This document shows, piece by piece, positions 28,501-36,389 of a stretch of DNA of 64,000 bases (positions are counted from its first letter, which is position 1; each line of letters opens with the position of its first letter). Position numbers and translations under genes: made by a program. The notes below the pieces were generated by a model. That model worked only from the letters and a program-made list of their open reading frames with translations. It made no database searches and had not been told where the DNA came from. Source of the DNA: Opisthorchis felineus (Eukaryota > Platyhelminthes > Trematoda > Opisthorchiida > Opisthorchiidae); the NCBI GenBank assembly GCA_004794785.1, contig SJOL01010254.1, positions 145,812 to 209,811 of the forward strand. Direction: 5' to 3'.

Positions 28501-30687
28501 CTGCTGGTGCGCATCAATTTCGGTTAGTTTTGTTCCGTCAGACCATATTGTACTCTGAGTGGTTGCTATGGCAACCGTGATACCACATGTTGTTGCTATG
28601 GTCCGGCTGTTTGATGAAACATCGCCCAATCAAGCAAGGACATTTTGTCCTCAACCGCTTGTCTAAAGGGTTTCCAGACTGTGATAGCAGGCCGTGTGGC
28701 AGTTGGCCAATAAAAATCAGGTATGAGTGAATCACACGTAACGAAGCTTGATCTCATGTGGTGGCTAGGTCGGTTATTGTGTGGCGTCAGAAGTCGGTCC
28801 ACTTTTTCCAACTTTTCGGTGGGCAAGCTGTTCTGCTCTTCACATCTCAAAATTAAGTAAAGGGGATAGAATGAGTGTTCTAAGCACTGTATCCTAGACC
28901 GGCGAGCGACGCTGCCTATAAATATAGGGCATAGCTGTCAACAAATGCTGTCCGATTTTGAATGGTATTAGGGGATAACTTGACTGAACCTATTCCACGC
29001 ACCTGTGGAGGTAGTAGTTTACCTGGTTCACTTCATGTGTCAATTTTGCTAGAAATCTACCTGTGAGTAGCCAGCTTGTTTCTTCTGACAACTTCAGAAC
29101 TGAAGGATCGGATAATTTCGAAGCTATCGGTTCAGTTCACAGGTGAAAAGCATCAACCAGATGGTTTCAAGATCTACAGCATCCGTTTTGTACCCCTAGT
29201 ATCCGGTATTAGACGTATCAGGCTCAGATGTCACTTGAATCCATGCCCGTACAATCTATTTAAAGTAACTTCCTCCCTACTCTATACAGTAATAATTCCT
29301 CAGGTAATTATGCTGCTGCTTAGTGAAGTGTCACTTTGAACACGATTCGTCCACCTGTCTTTATTGATGTTGGTTTTCGTATTACGGCGCGTGAAAAGAA
29401 GACTAATTCCGGTCTTGTGGATTAATTCTACGGTTACCTCTTATTACTCGTGTGCAGATAAGAATCAACCAAGATAAGATGACTGCTCATCCGGTAATGT
29501 CGGATATATTGAGACCAAAAGGGATCACGTCAATACTTCCAGATCATCTGAATATTTAGACTGTCTTTTAGAAGACAAGTATGTCCTCAAGCCGGAACCG
29601 TCAGGCGTAAAGTGCAACAGTAGCATTAGACAGTCTCGGACCGACCCCGGACTATCGATTTTCCTCGCTGACCAAAATTTCTGTCAGTTCTTTGTTTATT
29701 TGAGTGAGTAACACTTCAGAAGATATGAAAAGAACATCCGCATAAGCACGAGACAGCGACTCGATTAAAACATCAAGCGGTTTTTTCAGTTTTGCAGTTC
29801 AGATTGAGAGAAACCCAACTAGCCACAAAGAGAGCATCAAATTTATTAATCTCATTTCACCAATAAAACCCAGAAGACCCTCTTATTTGGGCATGAAAAA
29901 TTATTGGTTCTGATTGGCTATCTACTAGATTTCTGCTCTTNNNNNNNNNNNNNNNNNNNNNNNNNNNNNNNNNNNNNNNNNNNNNNNNNNNNNNNNNNNN
30001 NNNNNNNNNNNNNNNNNNNNNNNNNNNNNNNNNNNNNNNNNNNNNNNNNNNNNNNNNNNNNNNNNNNNNNNNNNNNNNNNNNNNNNNNNNNNNNNNNNNN
30101 NNNNNNNNNNNNNNTATATGTGGTTACAGTAACCTAATCACTTCTGTACCTCCATTTTGTGACATCTCTCAAGTACCCATCTGAGATGTTTGCATGAAAC
30201 CTCGAATTTATAATCAACCTGACTAACTAGCTTTCCAGGCGATTCAGCTTCTTTTACGTTCCCTACACACTTCAGACTAGTGTGGGTGAAAAAAACACAA
30301 CAGAGCTGGAGGAAACTATCGCGCGTTTGAAACGGGTTCTCCGACGAACTGTGGCCGAGAACGAAAAGCTCAAGCAAGTATCGACGAACAGTCCCCCAGT
30401 CAAAAATCCCGGACTTCAAATGAATATAGCGAAAGTGAGCGAGGTGTCCCGAACGGCTCAAGCTCCAGCGGGACCAAAAAATCACCGCTTGAGCACGAAG
30501 GAGATATGAACCGGTTAGTCTGGTTCTCGGTATGCAAACTTATGTGCGATAAAGCGCTGCCAGTTCACCTTTTTCTTTCAGCAGGCTCGAGTCGCCCCCA
30601 GTAGAAATGCCCTGGTTCTTTAGTAAAACTAAGCATACCCTGATGAACGGCTGGACGCTTCTCGAAATTTTCAAGGGAAAGCAATGA
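1295..30687 (+). CDS. CEP290: CEP290-like ciliary coiled-coil protein, 3' part of gene (13 or more exons)
   Basis: Exons seen: 1295-1504, 2766-3020, 3750-4006, 5012-5207, 8889-9075, 11862-11953, 12544-12683, ~15983-16143, 18085-18294, 22941-23184, 26523-26651, 30276-30513, 30582-30687. Each has AG/GT borders and an open frame rich in E, K, Q, L heptads; all junctions agree in phase except 12683 to ~15983. No membrane segment or enzymatic motif is visible. CEP290 is a very long coiled-coil protein of the ciliary transition zone and centriolar satellites. The call rests on the penultimate exon: its segment [19 protein letters not shown] followed by EKLKQ aligns gap-free with the C-terminal CEP290 heptads as I remember them. 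The start codon and N-terminal half lie upstream of the window. Another long centrosomal coiled-coil protein is the main alternative. The C terminus looks much shorter than in vertebrates, and there is a frame break near 30393. Confidence 0.62.
2766..3020 (+). CDS. CEP290: CEP290-like exon, coiled coil
   Basis: Acceptor CTTTTCAG ends at 2765, donor GTTAGT at 3021; 255 nt, phase 0 in and out (85 codons). It encodes a linker ([15 protein letters not shown]) and then a strong heptad region with [19 protein letters not shown]. The helical part has only charged, Q and aliphatic residues, as expected for a rod-like centrosomal protein. Confidence 0.7.
3135..3345 (-). repeat. Ribozyme-repeat flank with head-to-head palindrome
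   Basis: Family segments without the core (minus strand: GTGCAGCACATTCAGTTGAA, then AACGAGAGATTCACTTGAG). At 3279-3335 the arms AAGGAAACTACTACACAAGG and ACCTTGTGAGTAGTTTCCTT form a ~20-bp inverted repeat around the tail sequence, so two repeat ends meet head to head. Confidence 0.5.
3750..4006 (+). CDS. CEP290: CEP290-like exon, coiled coil
   Basis: Acceptor TCACTTTAG ends at 3749; donor GTAAGT at 4007. 257 nt, enters in phase 0 and leaves with two bases (AA), completed to AAG by the next exon. Begins [12 protein letters not shown] and continues with [20 protein letters not shown], a continuous coiled coil. The internal ATG at 3795 is an ordinary Met, because the frame is open back to the acceptor. 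Confidence 0.72.
4175..4245 (-). repeat. Hammerhead-ribozyme repeat, decayed, minus strand
   Basis: Minus-strand order GTGCGCCTAT, CGTGTGA in place of CTGATGA, GCCCCAAGAAACCGGTCGTG with the helix-II 3' arm deleted, then TATCGAAAGTTTTCAGCAAC. Clearly the same family and clearly inactive. Confidence 0.5.
5012..5207 (+). CDS. CEP290: CEP290-like exon, coiled coil
   Basis: Acceptor TTCACCTGTAG ends at 5011; donor GTACAA at 5208 after a CAG codon. 196 nt: one base completes the previous AAG codon, then 65 codons. Contains [19 protein letters not shown] and further heptads through [11 protein letters not shown]. Phase match to both neighbours supports the borders. Confidence 0.72.
5812..7260 (+). 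pseudogene. Possible decayed coding relic in CEP290 intron
   Basis: Short protein-like stretches in changing frames: [20 protein letters not shown] from 5813; [40 protein letters not shown] and [20 protein letters not shown] in one frame (about 6210-6462, no ATG); then [20 protein letters not shown] near 6690 and a block ending [12 protein letters not shown] near 7140. No family recognised and no splice signals connect them. An old retrocopy or transposon is possible; chance is not excluded. Confidence 0.25.
8889..9075 (+). CDS. CEP290: CEP290-like exon
   Basis: Polypyrimidine tract and CCCCCATAG end at 8888; donor GTAAGA at 9076. 187 nt, phase 0 in, phase 1 out. Two helical stretches ([19 protein letters not shown] and [19 protein letters not shown]) flank a short basic, proline-containing linker ([14 protein letters not shown]). 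It follows a 3.7-kb intron. Confidence 0.68.
11104..11265 (+). repeat. Older tRNA-derived SINE copy
   Basis: GATAGCTCTGTGGGTTAGC, B-box relic TGGTTCAAAATC, and tail TAGTATCTCAGCCCTGGTGC then TTCTTTCGGGATTCGCG. More diverged than the copies at 47.7 and 48.5 kb. Confidence 0.5.
11862..11953 (+). CDS. CEP290: CEP290-like exon, coiled coil
   Basis: Acceptor GTTTCCTTCAG ends at 11861; donor GTAAGT at 11954. 92 nt: two bases complete a Val codon, then 30 codons containing [20 protein letters not shown]. Short, but with strong splice signals and correct phase on both sides. Confidence 0.7.
12544..12683 (+). CDS. CEP290: CEP290-like exon
   Basis: Acceptor TCGGTTCTACAG ends at 12543; donor GTGAGT at 12684. 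140 nt, phase 0 in, two bases (GA) left over. Helical [20 protein letters not shown] is followed by a non-helical tail [12 protein letters not shown]. The downstream junction is the only one in this gene I could not resolve. Confidence 0.66.
12684..15982. other. CEP290-like intron(s), no clear gene content
   Basis: Apart from the possible microexon at 13461, I see only a short imperfect hairpin at 14430-14475 (GACTGTC...GACAGTC). At least one exon border here is unresolved. Confidence 0.4.
13461..13480 (+). other. Possible microexon of the CEP290-like gene
   Basis: A 20-nt segment sits between TATTTGCAGCAG and GTAAGAAA, both good splice consensus. Joined after 12683 it would read E-IPKVRP and leave one base; starting at 13458 gives 23 nt and the same outgoing phase. 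No acceptor near 15983 in the required phase is convincing, so the segment may equally be chance. Confidence 0.25.
15983..16143 (+). CDS. CEP290: CEP290-like exon, coiled coil (5' border uncertain)
   Basis: Open coiled-coil frame [20 protein letters not shown] through [17 protein letters not shown], with donor GTAGGC at 16144 leaving AG, completed to Arg by the next exon. The start is ambiguous: a pyrimidine-rich stretch ends in GTTGAAG at 15982 but gives the wrong phase for the exon at 12544. The acceptor TTGTTGTTCAG at 15921 fits in phase but would add an unlikely hydrophobic stretch. Confidence 0.62.
17310..17625 (+). repeat. Hammerhead-ribozyme repeat, mutated copy plus inverted unit
   Basis: CTGATGA at 17425-17431 and helix I GCCTAC/GTGGGC (17419-17424 with 17456-17461) are kept, but GAAA has become GAAG and helix II is weak, so activity is unlikely. 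After the tail (TTTCAGCAACCTTGTGAG) a second family segment appears (GCATATTCAGTTGAAGAATA then TCATAAACGAGAGACTGAG), giving a composite structure. Confidence 0.6.
18085..18294 (+). CDS. CEP290: CEP290-like exon, coiled coil
   Basis: Acceptor GCTTTCCTTCCAG ends at 18084. Donor ATG|GTAAAG at 18295 gives 210 nt, leaving TG, which the next exon completes to Trp. An earlier donor (GTTGGT at 18260) would end on a codon and break phase with 22941, so the longer form is preferred. Reads [20 protein letters not shown], then [18 protein letters not shown]. Confidence 0.66.
22088..22315 (+). repeat. Hammerhead-ribozyme repeat, best-preserved copy
   Basis: A 230-bp member of a dispersed family, in a CEP290 intron. 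It contains ACCAAATT..TTGCAAATGAGTGT, then GGTTGACGGAAACTGGAGGA, the ribozyme core, and the tail TTTTCAGCAGCCTTATGAGT followed by AGTGTATTACGTC. Related copies lie at 17.3-17.7, 51.5-51.8, 31.4 (minus), 4.2 (minus) and 3.1-3.3 kb. Confidence 0.7.
22227..22269 (+). ncRNA. Hammerhead ribozyme motif, complete catalytic core
   Basis: CTGATGA at 22233-22239; helix II GCCC/GGGC (22240-22243 with 22250-22253) closed by an A6 loop; GAAA at 22254-22257; very short helix III (A-U, U-G, C-G); cleavage triplet GTC at 22261-22263. Helix I is GCCTAC (22227-22232) with GTTGGC (22264-22269), one U-U mismatch. Ribozymes with such minimal helix III are known from schistosome satellites and Penelope-like elements, where dimers can be the active form. 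Activity of this copy is inferred, not shown. Confidence 0.68.
22941..23184 (+). CDS. CEP290: CEP290-like exon, coiled coil
   Basis: Acceptor TTCTACTGACAG ends at 22940; donor GTGATT at 23185. 244 nt: one base completes the Trp codon, then 81 codons ending on Lys. Starts [20 protein letters not shown], then heptads [20 protein letters not shown] and on to EEVPKLK. Confidence 0.7.
23718..23795 (-). repeat. tRNA-like sequence, probable SINE head of another family
   Basis: On the minus strand TAAGCCAGTTGTTAGAGCA resembles an A box and GCGGGTTCGAGCCTCG a B box, spaced as in a tRNA, but the anticodon and acceptor stems do not close properly. A decayed tRNA gene is the alternative. Confidence 0.45.
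25970..26435 (+). repeat. Two direct ~90-bp repeats
   Basis: 25975-26060 and 26345-26435 share TCGGTATATTAGT/CCGGTATATTAGT, the AAAAGAGC-GAATAAAT block and TTTAGAAACCTCGA. A weaker third copy is near 20757-20815 (GCCTAATAAATGTGACAC). Dispersed repeat of unknown family in CEP290 introns. Confidence 0.5.
26523..26651 (+). CDS. CEP290: CEP290-like exon
   Basis: Acceptor CATTTCTGTCGACAG ends at 26522; donor GTAAGT at 26652. 129 nt, 43 codons, phase 0 both sides. Helical [19 protein letters not shown] is followed by an acidic linker ([19 protein letters not shown]). The following 3.6-kb intron contains the antisense SEL1-like gene. Confidence 0.68.
26767..27072 (-). CDS. SEL1-like gene, exon 2 (terminal)
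   Basis: Acceptor CTCTTGTCCGCAG lies just above 27072 on the minus strand. The exon starts [13 protein letters not shown], holds about two SEL1-like helical repeats and ends [14 protein letters not shown] before TGA. Codon use is clean and the frame joins exon 1 without adjustment. Confidence 0.74.
   Translation of the reverse strand, partial: QAQNLLSQHLLQGAQTDDEIQEAVYWLRKAAKNGHPLANYNLVVAHLKQHAETEGLTMDEVRRMMDHAGAHGVQQARQFLGDCEKHTKCAWLSNKLAKRQK
26767..28491 (-). CDS. Single-pass membrane protein with SEL1-like repeats, nested in CEP290 intron
   Basis: Two exons on the minus strand: 28491-28183 (103 codons) and 27072-26767 (101 codons plus stop), joined in phase 0 (donor CAACG|GTGAGT, acceptor TTGTCCGCAG). 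Predicted product 204 aa. Residues ~1-55 are polar and Ser-rich; a basic ARRKK motif precedes one hydrophobic segment at ~58-79 ([20 protein letters not shown]). The second exon has SEL1-type alpha-alpha repeats: [20 protein letters not shown], then [22 protein letters not shown]1 repeats are protein-interaction solenoids, often in ER quality control or mitochondrial proteins. Start: ATG at 28491 (MTMQNYF); the frame stays open to an upstream ATG at 28629, less likely because that stretch looks non-coding. I do not recognise the orthologue; function is unknown. Confidence 0.72.
28183..28491 (-). CDS. SEL1-like gene, exon 1 with transmembrane segment
   Basis: Encodes a Ser-rich N terminus ([20 protein letters not shown]), a basic cluster and a single hydrophobic helix followed by [19 protein letters not shown]. 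Donor ACG|GTGAGT. There is no cleavable signal peptide at the ATG, so a type II or tail-out single-pass topology is possible; the positive residues before the helix favour a cytosolic N terminus. An additional 5' non-coding exon cannot be excluded. Confidence 0.68.
29941..30114. other. Assembly gap (174 N)
   Basis: Run of N inside the intron before the CEP290-like penultimate exon; flanks carry no coding sequence. Confidence 0.99.
30276..30513 (+). CDS. CEP290: CEP290-like penultimate exon, with probable frame break
   Basis: Acceptor CTACACACTTCAG ends at 30275; phase 0. The first part, [20 protein letters not shown], is the best match to CEP290. In the phase-0 frame a stop occurs at 30507-30509. 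From about 30391 the other open frame reads [15 protein letters not shown] and [20 protein letters not shown], runs to donor GTTAGT at 30514, and is in phase with an open last exon. One more C in the five-C run at 30393-30397 would join the two frames. Assembly error is the simplest reading; a real mutation or a genuine stop is possible. Confidence 0.65.
30582..30687 (+). CDS. CEP290: CEP290-like probable last exon
   Basis: Excellent acceptor CCTTTTTCTTTCAG ends at 30581, after a 68-nt intron. The exon reads [20 protein letters not shown] and on to EIFKGKQ, stop TGA at 30685-30687. It is in phase only with the shifted frame of the preceding exon. A second AG at 30584 gives a one-codon-shorter version. 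I see no clear AATAAA within the next few hundred bases. Confidence 0.5.
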
Positions 30688-30864
30688 ACAATGTTTTACA
30701 TTTCGTCCCTCAGTAAGAATTGCTGTTACTTGTAGGACACCAGCAAGGGCTCGCTTGAAATAGGTGTGAATTTTCGCTATGCTTATTCAAGTGTTCATGA
30801 AAGTTAATGACTAGTTGGTTGAGTCATTGATCAAAAAGTTACTTGCTACCCAGGTTTAATTGAT

Positions 30865-30930
30865 TGGCTGCCTGAGTGACTGAGTGACTGGTTGTTTGAA
30901 TCACTAAGTCACTGAGTGACTGACTAGGCT
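30865..30930 (+). repeat. Imperfect TGAGTGAC tandem repeat
   Basis: Repeated GAGTGACTGAGTGACTGG and AGTCACTGAGTGACTGACT units form a simple, partly palindromic tract ~180 bp after the CEP290-like stop codon. Confidence 0.7.
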
Positions 30931-31374
30931 TTAACTACTTAATTAGGCACGCATAATCTTTAAGTTTACTAGCCGGGTTGAATGTATAAGGTTATTAAGA
31001 CGCCACAGACTCATCAAACTGAGGTATCTTTTTTCTTACCTCAAAAAATAATGTAAATCAGTGCTTCAAGCAATGGCACCCAGATCTCTCACTTGAGTCT
31101 CTTGGTGTACATTAGTGATGATGCGCAATATCGACGAAAACGTCCAACAAAACTTCATGATATTGTCAACTTAACGCCAAAATGAAGCACCATCGTGTCA
31201 GTGAAACTTTGTCCCGTTTTTCATTGTGCTTGCTAAAAAGTCGTTGAAATTAAAATCTTCTCTGTACGGCATTTTAACTGTTGTCGCCACTATTCAACGG
31301 TTAGTAGGGTGGCATAATACGACAAAATGACAACGACCCAACTTGGACGGGCCGAAAAGTGTATATAAATGCCT

Positions 31375-31500
31375 TCTTGACGGGACGCACTACTCAAAAC
31401 TTTGCTGAAAACCCTTCGACAGCCCACAACCGGTTTTGCCTCTCTTGGTGCTCATAAGATCGGCGCAGTCTTCTCCAGTTCTCCCCAATCCCTGAGTAAA
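31375..31500 (-). repeat. Hammerhead-ribozyme repeat, decayed, minus strand
   Basis: Read on the minus strand: GACTGCGCCGAT, CTTATGA (core with one change), GCACCAAGAGAGGC, AAAACCGGTTGTGGGC and the tail CTGTCGAAGGGTTTTCAGC. The order and spacing are those of the family, but both catalytic segments are mutated. Confidence 0.55.
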
Positions 31501-33556
31501 GAAACGTCCACTTTAATGCCGTAGTAACCTTGCTGAAGATTACAGCCCCCACCCCCCTAAGAATGCAAAGCACTGTTCGAAGCAAGGTAAGCATCTCAAC
31601 TGCGTCCATAATTTTATTCAATTTCGATTGTGTTACGCTAACTGGATATGTTGCTATGACTATCTCCGACGTCCCGAAACTGAAGGCATAAATAACTTGA
31701 GAGGGCGAGTTAGTCATAGTGATTGTTACTATGGCCACCATTTGGTAGCGTAGGCCCCAAGGATTGATTATCCCTCACGTAGGCGATGCTCTGCCATTCA
31801 GCTATATCGTGCTAATTTGTGTCCTTTTCACTTTAGGTGGTCTCTCACAATCAAGAAGCCAACATGAAGCCTCCCAACGAATAGGTAACCGATAGCAGTG
31901 CGAAAAGACAATCTTACGAGAAAAACCAACTTACCTGGTGATTTTTACATTTCCGGAATTCCACATCCAATAACCTGCCGATCACTGAACTTTCCTGTTT
32001 GATATCGCAGGACCTTTTCAATTCCGACAAGTCTTTTTTTACATTTGTTGCTGGTAGATGAGTACCAAGTCATACTCTTCACTGTTTCTCACACAGTGCA
32101 GTAAGTGCACACAATCATCTTCGGGGACGAAACACATGGGCATTTTATAAATACAGTCCTCTTTAGGGAGGATCGTTTCAGTCCGCCTCCCTTAACAGTG
32201 GAGTGCTGTACATTGAGATAAATTTACTTGATCAACACATTTGTTCGCCCAAGCTAGTACGTGCACACCAAACACCGTAACTCTAAGCCAGAGAAACACA
32301 ATTTTCTCCATTTTCGGAGCGCTGCGTGTGAAAAAATGGTGATATCCACTGCGAACAGAAATCTGTCGCTTATGTAAAGCAGCTTGACGGTTACGATGAG
32401 GTCTAGGAATAGTAATCGTTTCCTTACAACGATCACTAATTGGTAGTCAGTTCCACTTAGACTGATACTGATTTATGATTTTGGTAAACAGGGCAGTAAT
32501 TCCGCAAAGCGGACAAACAAAATATTTGGGACGCAAACAGACCACTCAGAACCTTATCTCAATCACATATACAGTTGTGCGCCTTCCTCAAGACAGTGGG
32601 AGAGAGGTAAAATCCACGCGCCATCTGCATTCCAGAAGGTCAGACACATGCTAATCGTGGCAGCGCATGGAGCTGAGTCGTCTGGTTGCCATGCTGCGGT
32701 AAGGAACGCAAAGTTGTAACATGTGTACAGCTGTCTCCCAAACGAAAACTCGAAAAGCGAACGCTTTAGAGAAAAAAAGCCTTGACCGCAAGTGGTTCAT
32801 CTCTTACTGATGGTAAGAAACCTCCAAAGCGCAGTGCTTTTGAGACTCGAACAGTGGGTTCAAGTAAAATCTTAGGTAAACTTAAAGCTTAGCAAGCCCC
32901 CAGTGAAAACTGTCACACTTAAGGCAGTAGACGCAAAAAAGGAGATTTTGAGGAACCGGTCTAAATCATTCTCTCTTGGAAACGCTCTTTCTTTCGAGTT
33001 ACTATTGGAACCATACATTTACAGGACTTAGCACAGACTTACCTCACTACTACAATGTGATACAAAGCTTTGTAATACAGTGGTTCCCTTGAATAAGCAA
33101 TCTCCTAGTATATGATAATCGGCCGGAGGAAATGCCTAAGCGAACAGGAATTTTCACTATACGATACCCCCAAAAAGCCAAATGCCATAAAAGTTGTATT
33201 TATACCCCAGTATGAGGTGTTTCTTACAATCCAAGGTAGCTACACTATTTGATTGCGTTTTGGAGCGAGACTTTAACCTGTCGACCATAACTGCGGGGAG
33301 ATAGCTGAGAAGTTTAACAGCGTTATTTTGCTACCAGTTCTAGACTCAGCCAGTACTGCATGAGCAACCAAACTCTGCTCATTTAAACGAGCAAAAATTG
33401 CACGAGTACTCGTGAAAATTTCGTCCGACAGTTGCCTGAACTGTTAAATCATGTGTGTCGTTGACTATTAATTCTGAAGTGTAAATGGGAATGATTCCAG
33501 CTCCACGATTCCCTAACTTGTACATTCAGAGTCATGCTTATCTGTCAGGGCGTTGT

Positions 33557-33835
33557 TTAGCTGGGCGTGTACACCGAATATGAGCTTCGTTTCAATTGAC
33601 GTGAGATGCGTTTCTCTACCAGTCCATCGAAACCGTGTTTATTTCTAGGATCACCGGTTTTTAGCATATGTGAACCCAATGTTACGTTACTCTGCCTCAG
33701 TTGATGTGTATAAGCCATCGCAATACTAGCTAGATGGGTGTGCTGTTCCGGCACGGCTTTGGCACATCGCTTCAGTTTGTGACAGGTGCGTTTCTTGCAC
33801 AGATCCAATAACTCATTCGTGGGCTTTTTAGTCAC
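33557..33835 (-). other. Isolated open segment of uncertain status
   Basis: After TTTTTCAACGTAG an open frame reads TKKPTNELLDLCKKRTCHKL then KRCAKAVPEQHTHLASIAMA and ends SVYTPS stop. Basic, Cys/His-bearing, no recognised family. It could be an exon, a transposon relic or chance. Confidence 0.2.
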
Positions 33836-34889
33836 CTACGTTGAAAAACTCGTTTGCATACTGCATAGTGTGTGTCGGCGTTCAATTTATATTGAATGAT
33901 ACTGGTTCGTAGTGGTCTTCAAACAGATATTCAGTATGAAAGCTACCTCCAAATTTAGTTTAGTCGATTCTCCCAACTTTCAAGTGTTTCCCTTCCTGTA
34001 TATAAATTTCTGCTGATTTTGTGGGAGAAGCAGGAAAACAGTTTTTCGCAACAAGCACATTCTGAGGTCATCCAACGAGAAGTTATAAACAGTAATCATG
34101 TACTGCCAAGCATAAGGTTTGTTCGTCTGGATAACTCGAAGAATATCATATCGCAAAGGTAATCCGCTTGAGATTTTTCGAAAACCTTTCCAGCATAGAA
34201 GTGACCCACAGTAGACAACGAAACAGTTGATTCTGAAGGACAATGCACGTTTTGGGGGTACTTTTTTGGGAGGGATTCAAAACCTCGTTCACTTTTATTC
34301 CGTGATGAAAATAAACTAGTTAAGAAATGTGAGAACCTATGTGAGTCAGCCGCATGCGCATCCAAACTTATTGTCAGTATCATAGCTGAACAACCAGTAT
34401 TCCAAGTTCACTAGAAAATGATCGGAGAAAACAGTGACCGGAATGGACAGACGAACTTTTTTCCTATGTTGATCGGCTGCCCAAAGTTTTCTGTTTAGGT
34501 TCACTCACACAGTGTGCCGCTTATTCTGGTTCAAACACTGAAAATTTGTGCAACCGTGAGCGTCAGCGTCTCATTGTCTTTTGCCTTCCTTCCTTAGTTT
34601 TCGGTTTTGTGTCAAATACCACTCCTTATGCTCCATGCTCTTCTATGCTCAACTAAAGAAGAAGTGACTCAACCGAGTGAGAGTGAACAGGGATAAATAC
34701 ATGGAACGTAGGGCAAAACAACTGAGGACAGAGGATTTAAAAGACCCATAGGAAACAATTTTCCACGTTTCCTCTAGACCATAAACTGTTTAGAACCGAA
34801 GTCTACCTCAAATTCAGTCAGTCTTGACCATTCACTTTTATTAAGTTTTCACTATGCATTTGTTATATCTGACTGCTGTCCCTGCTCCA

Positions 34890-35240
34890 GTGTCTAGTAC
34901 CGGAAAGACTCGCCGACAAGGAGCACAACAGCTTTATTGCGAACAAGCGAGTGAGTTCGAAAAGTACAACGGCCTCGCGCCATAGGTTGAGGGTGTACTG
35001 TCTGACTTTGATCCAGGGCTGTCTCCCACTATATTTTGAAGGGCACTGTCTGACCTCGGTCCAAGGTTGTCTGATCGGTGTTTAGTGGAGTTTGGGGATC
35101 TCAGTAGGTATCGGGTATTCTAAGATAATCTTCAGGAAACTGACCTTCCTGACAGGATTCAGTCAATGAATTTGCCCGCTTGCCGATCCCGCTTTTAACA
35201 ACAACATCAGGGGGAGACCGACTGGATAACACCAAATCTC
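34890..35240. repeat. Possible LTR-retroelement debris with short tandem duplication
   Basis: Contains AGCACAACAGCTTTATTGCG, then a near-duplicate pair: ACTGTCTGACTTTGATCCAG near 34997 and ACTGTCTGACCTCGGTCCAA near 35044, and later AACATCAGGGGGAGACCGAC. The composition resembles fluke LTR ends, but no matching second end was found in the window. Confidence 0.25.
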
Positions 35241-35397
35241 TAGATTCCCTGCTGTAACACTGAGAAAAACACAAATAGGACTCAGATTGCGAACTGTTAT
35301 TGATCTAATGTAACCAGATGTGCCCCAGGAGGCATGTCGTGGAGAAACGGTACAACCACAGCATCACACATATTCAGTATCCACCAGCGCGCGAGAT

Positions 35398-35679
35398 TTA
35401 GGTCACCACAGCGAGGAGTGGGTCAAGAGGATCCGCCAGTGTAGCGATGTGATCGCCTATTAAGCCTGCATAACGGATGATATTCGGGTTCAGCACAACA
35501 GTCAAGTTAAGCCGTCGGGCATTCTGACCACAAAAGAAATATTCCATGGTTCTTGGTACATTCGGTTCTGCCAACTTTGTCGAGCCTTGACCGAGTCCAT
35601 AAACAACCACTTCTCGTCGGATCACGTGATGCGGAAAACCTTCAAGCAAGACATTCGAAAACAACTTACACCTAATCAA
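35398..35679 (-). other. Isolated open segment of uncertain status
   Basis: 93 codons from a non-ATG start, including REVVVYGLGQGSTKLAEPNV and GLIGDHIATLADPLDPLLAV before a stop. Protein-like composition without a recognised domain. Its position 0.7 kb before the Gypsy remnant raises the chance of retroelement origin. Confidence 0.2.
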
Positions 35680-36114
35680 CCTACCGGTTGACTACACAGT
35701 ATGGAATTTCATAATCACGGAGCGAAAAGGGCCGCTAAGCTTTTTCTCCTAGGGGTGACTAATCGGCTCCTTGATTTTCAGGTACAAACTTCGTATTCCC
35801 AACCTAAACATAAGGTTTTTGTCATCTTCATCCAAGGTAAACGGGTTCCGCACTTGTTTTGTGTGGCTTCCGTGTTTGATGGAAAAAGCTCACTATCCCA
35901 CTCAGTTTAGTTCAGTAAACAGCACCTAGGCACCAATGGCTACTGTTTTATCTAGTCCCACGACGGTTCATTCGCTGAACAGATCATCGTATACCCATGA
36001 ATGGGATGAGCTCGTTCGTGAAAAGGAAGTCCAGCTCCAACTGCATACGTTACGTCCACCCAACTGAGTCGTATTATATGGACGGACTAGCTGTCATAGC
36101 CTTTGACCACCGGC

Positions 36115-36265
36115 ATAGTATGCAGCTTATTGTAAGTTCGAAGTAAATCAGAAAACACGTAGGTAAGGACACGGGTATATTATGTACACGCGGCCAAACA
36201 GGTTCGCCTTGTAACGCGTAAGCAAACAACCGAGTCACATGTCCAGTGTGAGAAACGCTCGCATA
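36115..36265 (+). repeat. LTR-like segment flanking the Gypsy remnant
   Basis: Shares ~120 bp with 52155-52275: GACACGGGTATATTATGTAC against ATCACGGGTGTATTGTGTAC, then the CGCCTTGTAACG block and CGAGTCACATGTC. The short piece after the Gypsy remnant at 37387-37430 (GACACATCGAAGCGGCTAC) also recurs at 52410. This pattern fits a split LTR. Confidence 0.5.
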
Positions 36266-36389
36266 CAACAGTGTTTGCTTGCTGATAGTAACTTAACTTT
36301 GGAAACGGCCTACGATACTGCGGTGACAGAAAATAACGCAACCTTGTTATAATTTGTGCAACCTACCGTGACATCATCGTCATCATCGT

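Larger units (their letters stand above)
30688..36110. other. Intergenic region after the CEP290-like gene
   Basis: Contains the TGAGTGAC tract, the decayed ribozyme repeat at 31.4 kb, LTR-like debris at ~35 kb and two weak open segments. No supported gene. Confidence 0.5.
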
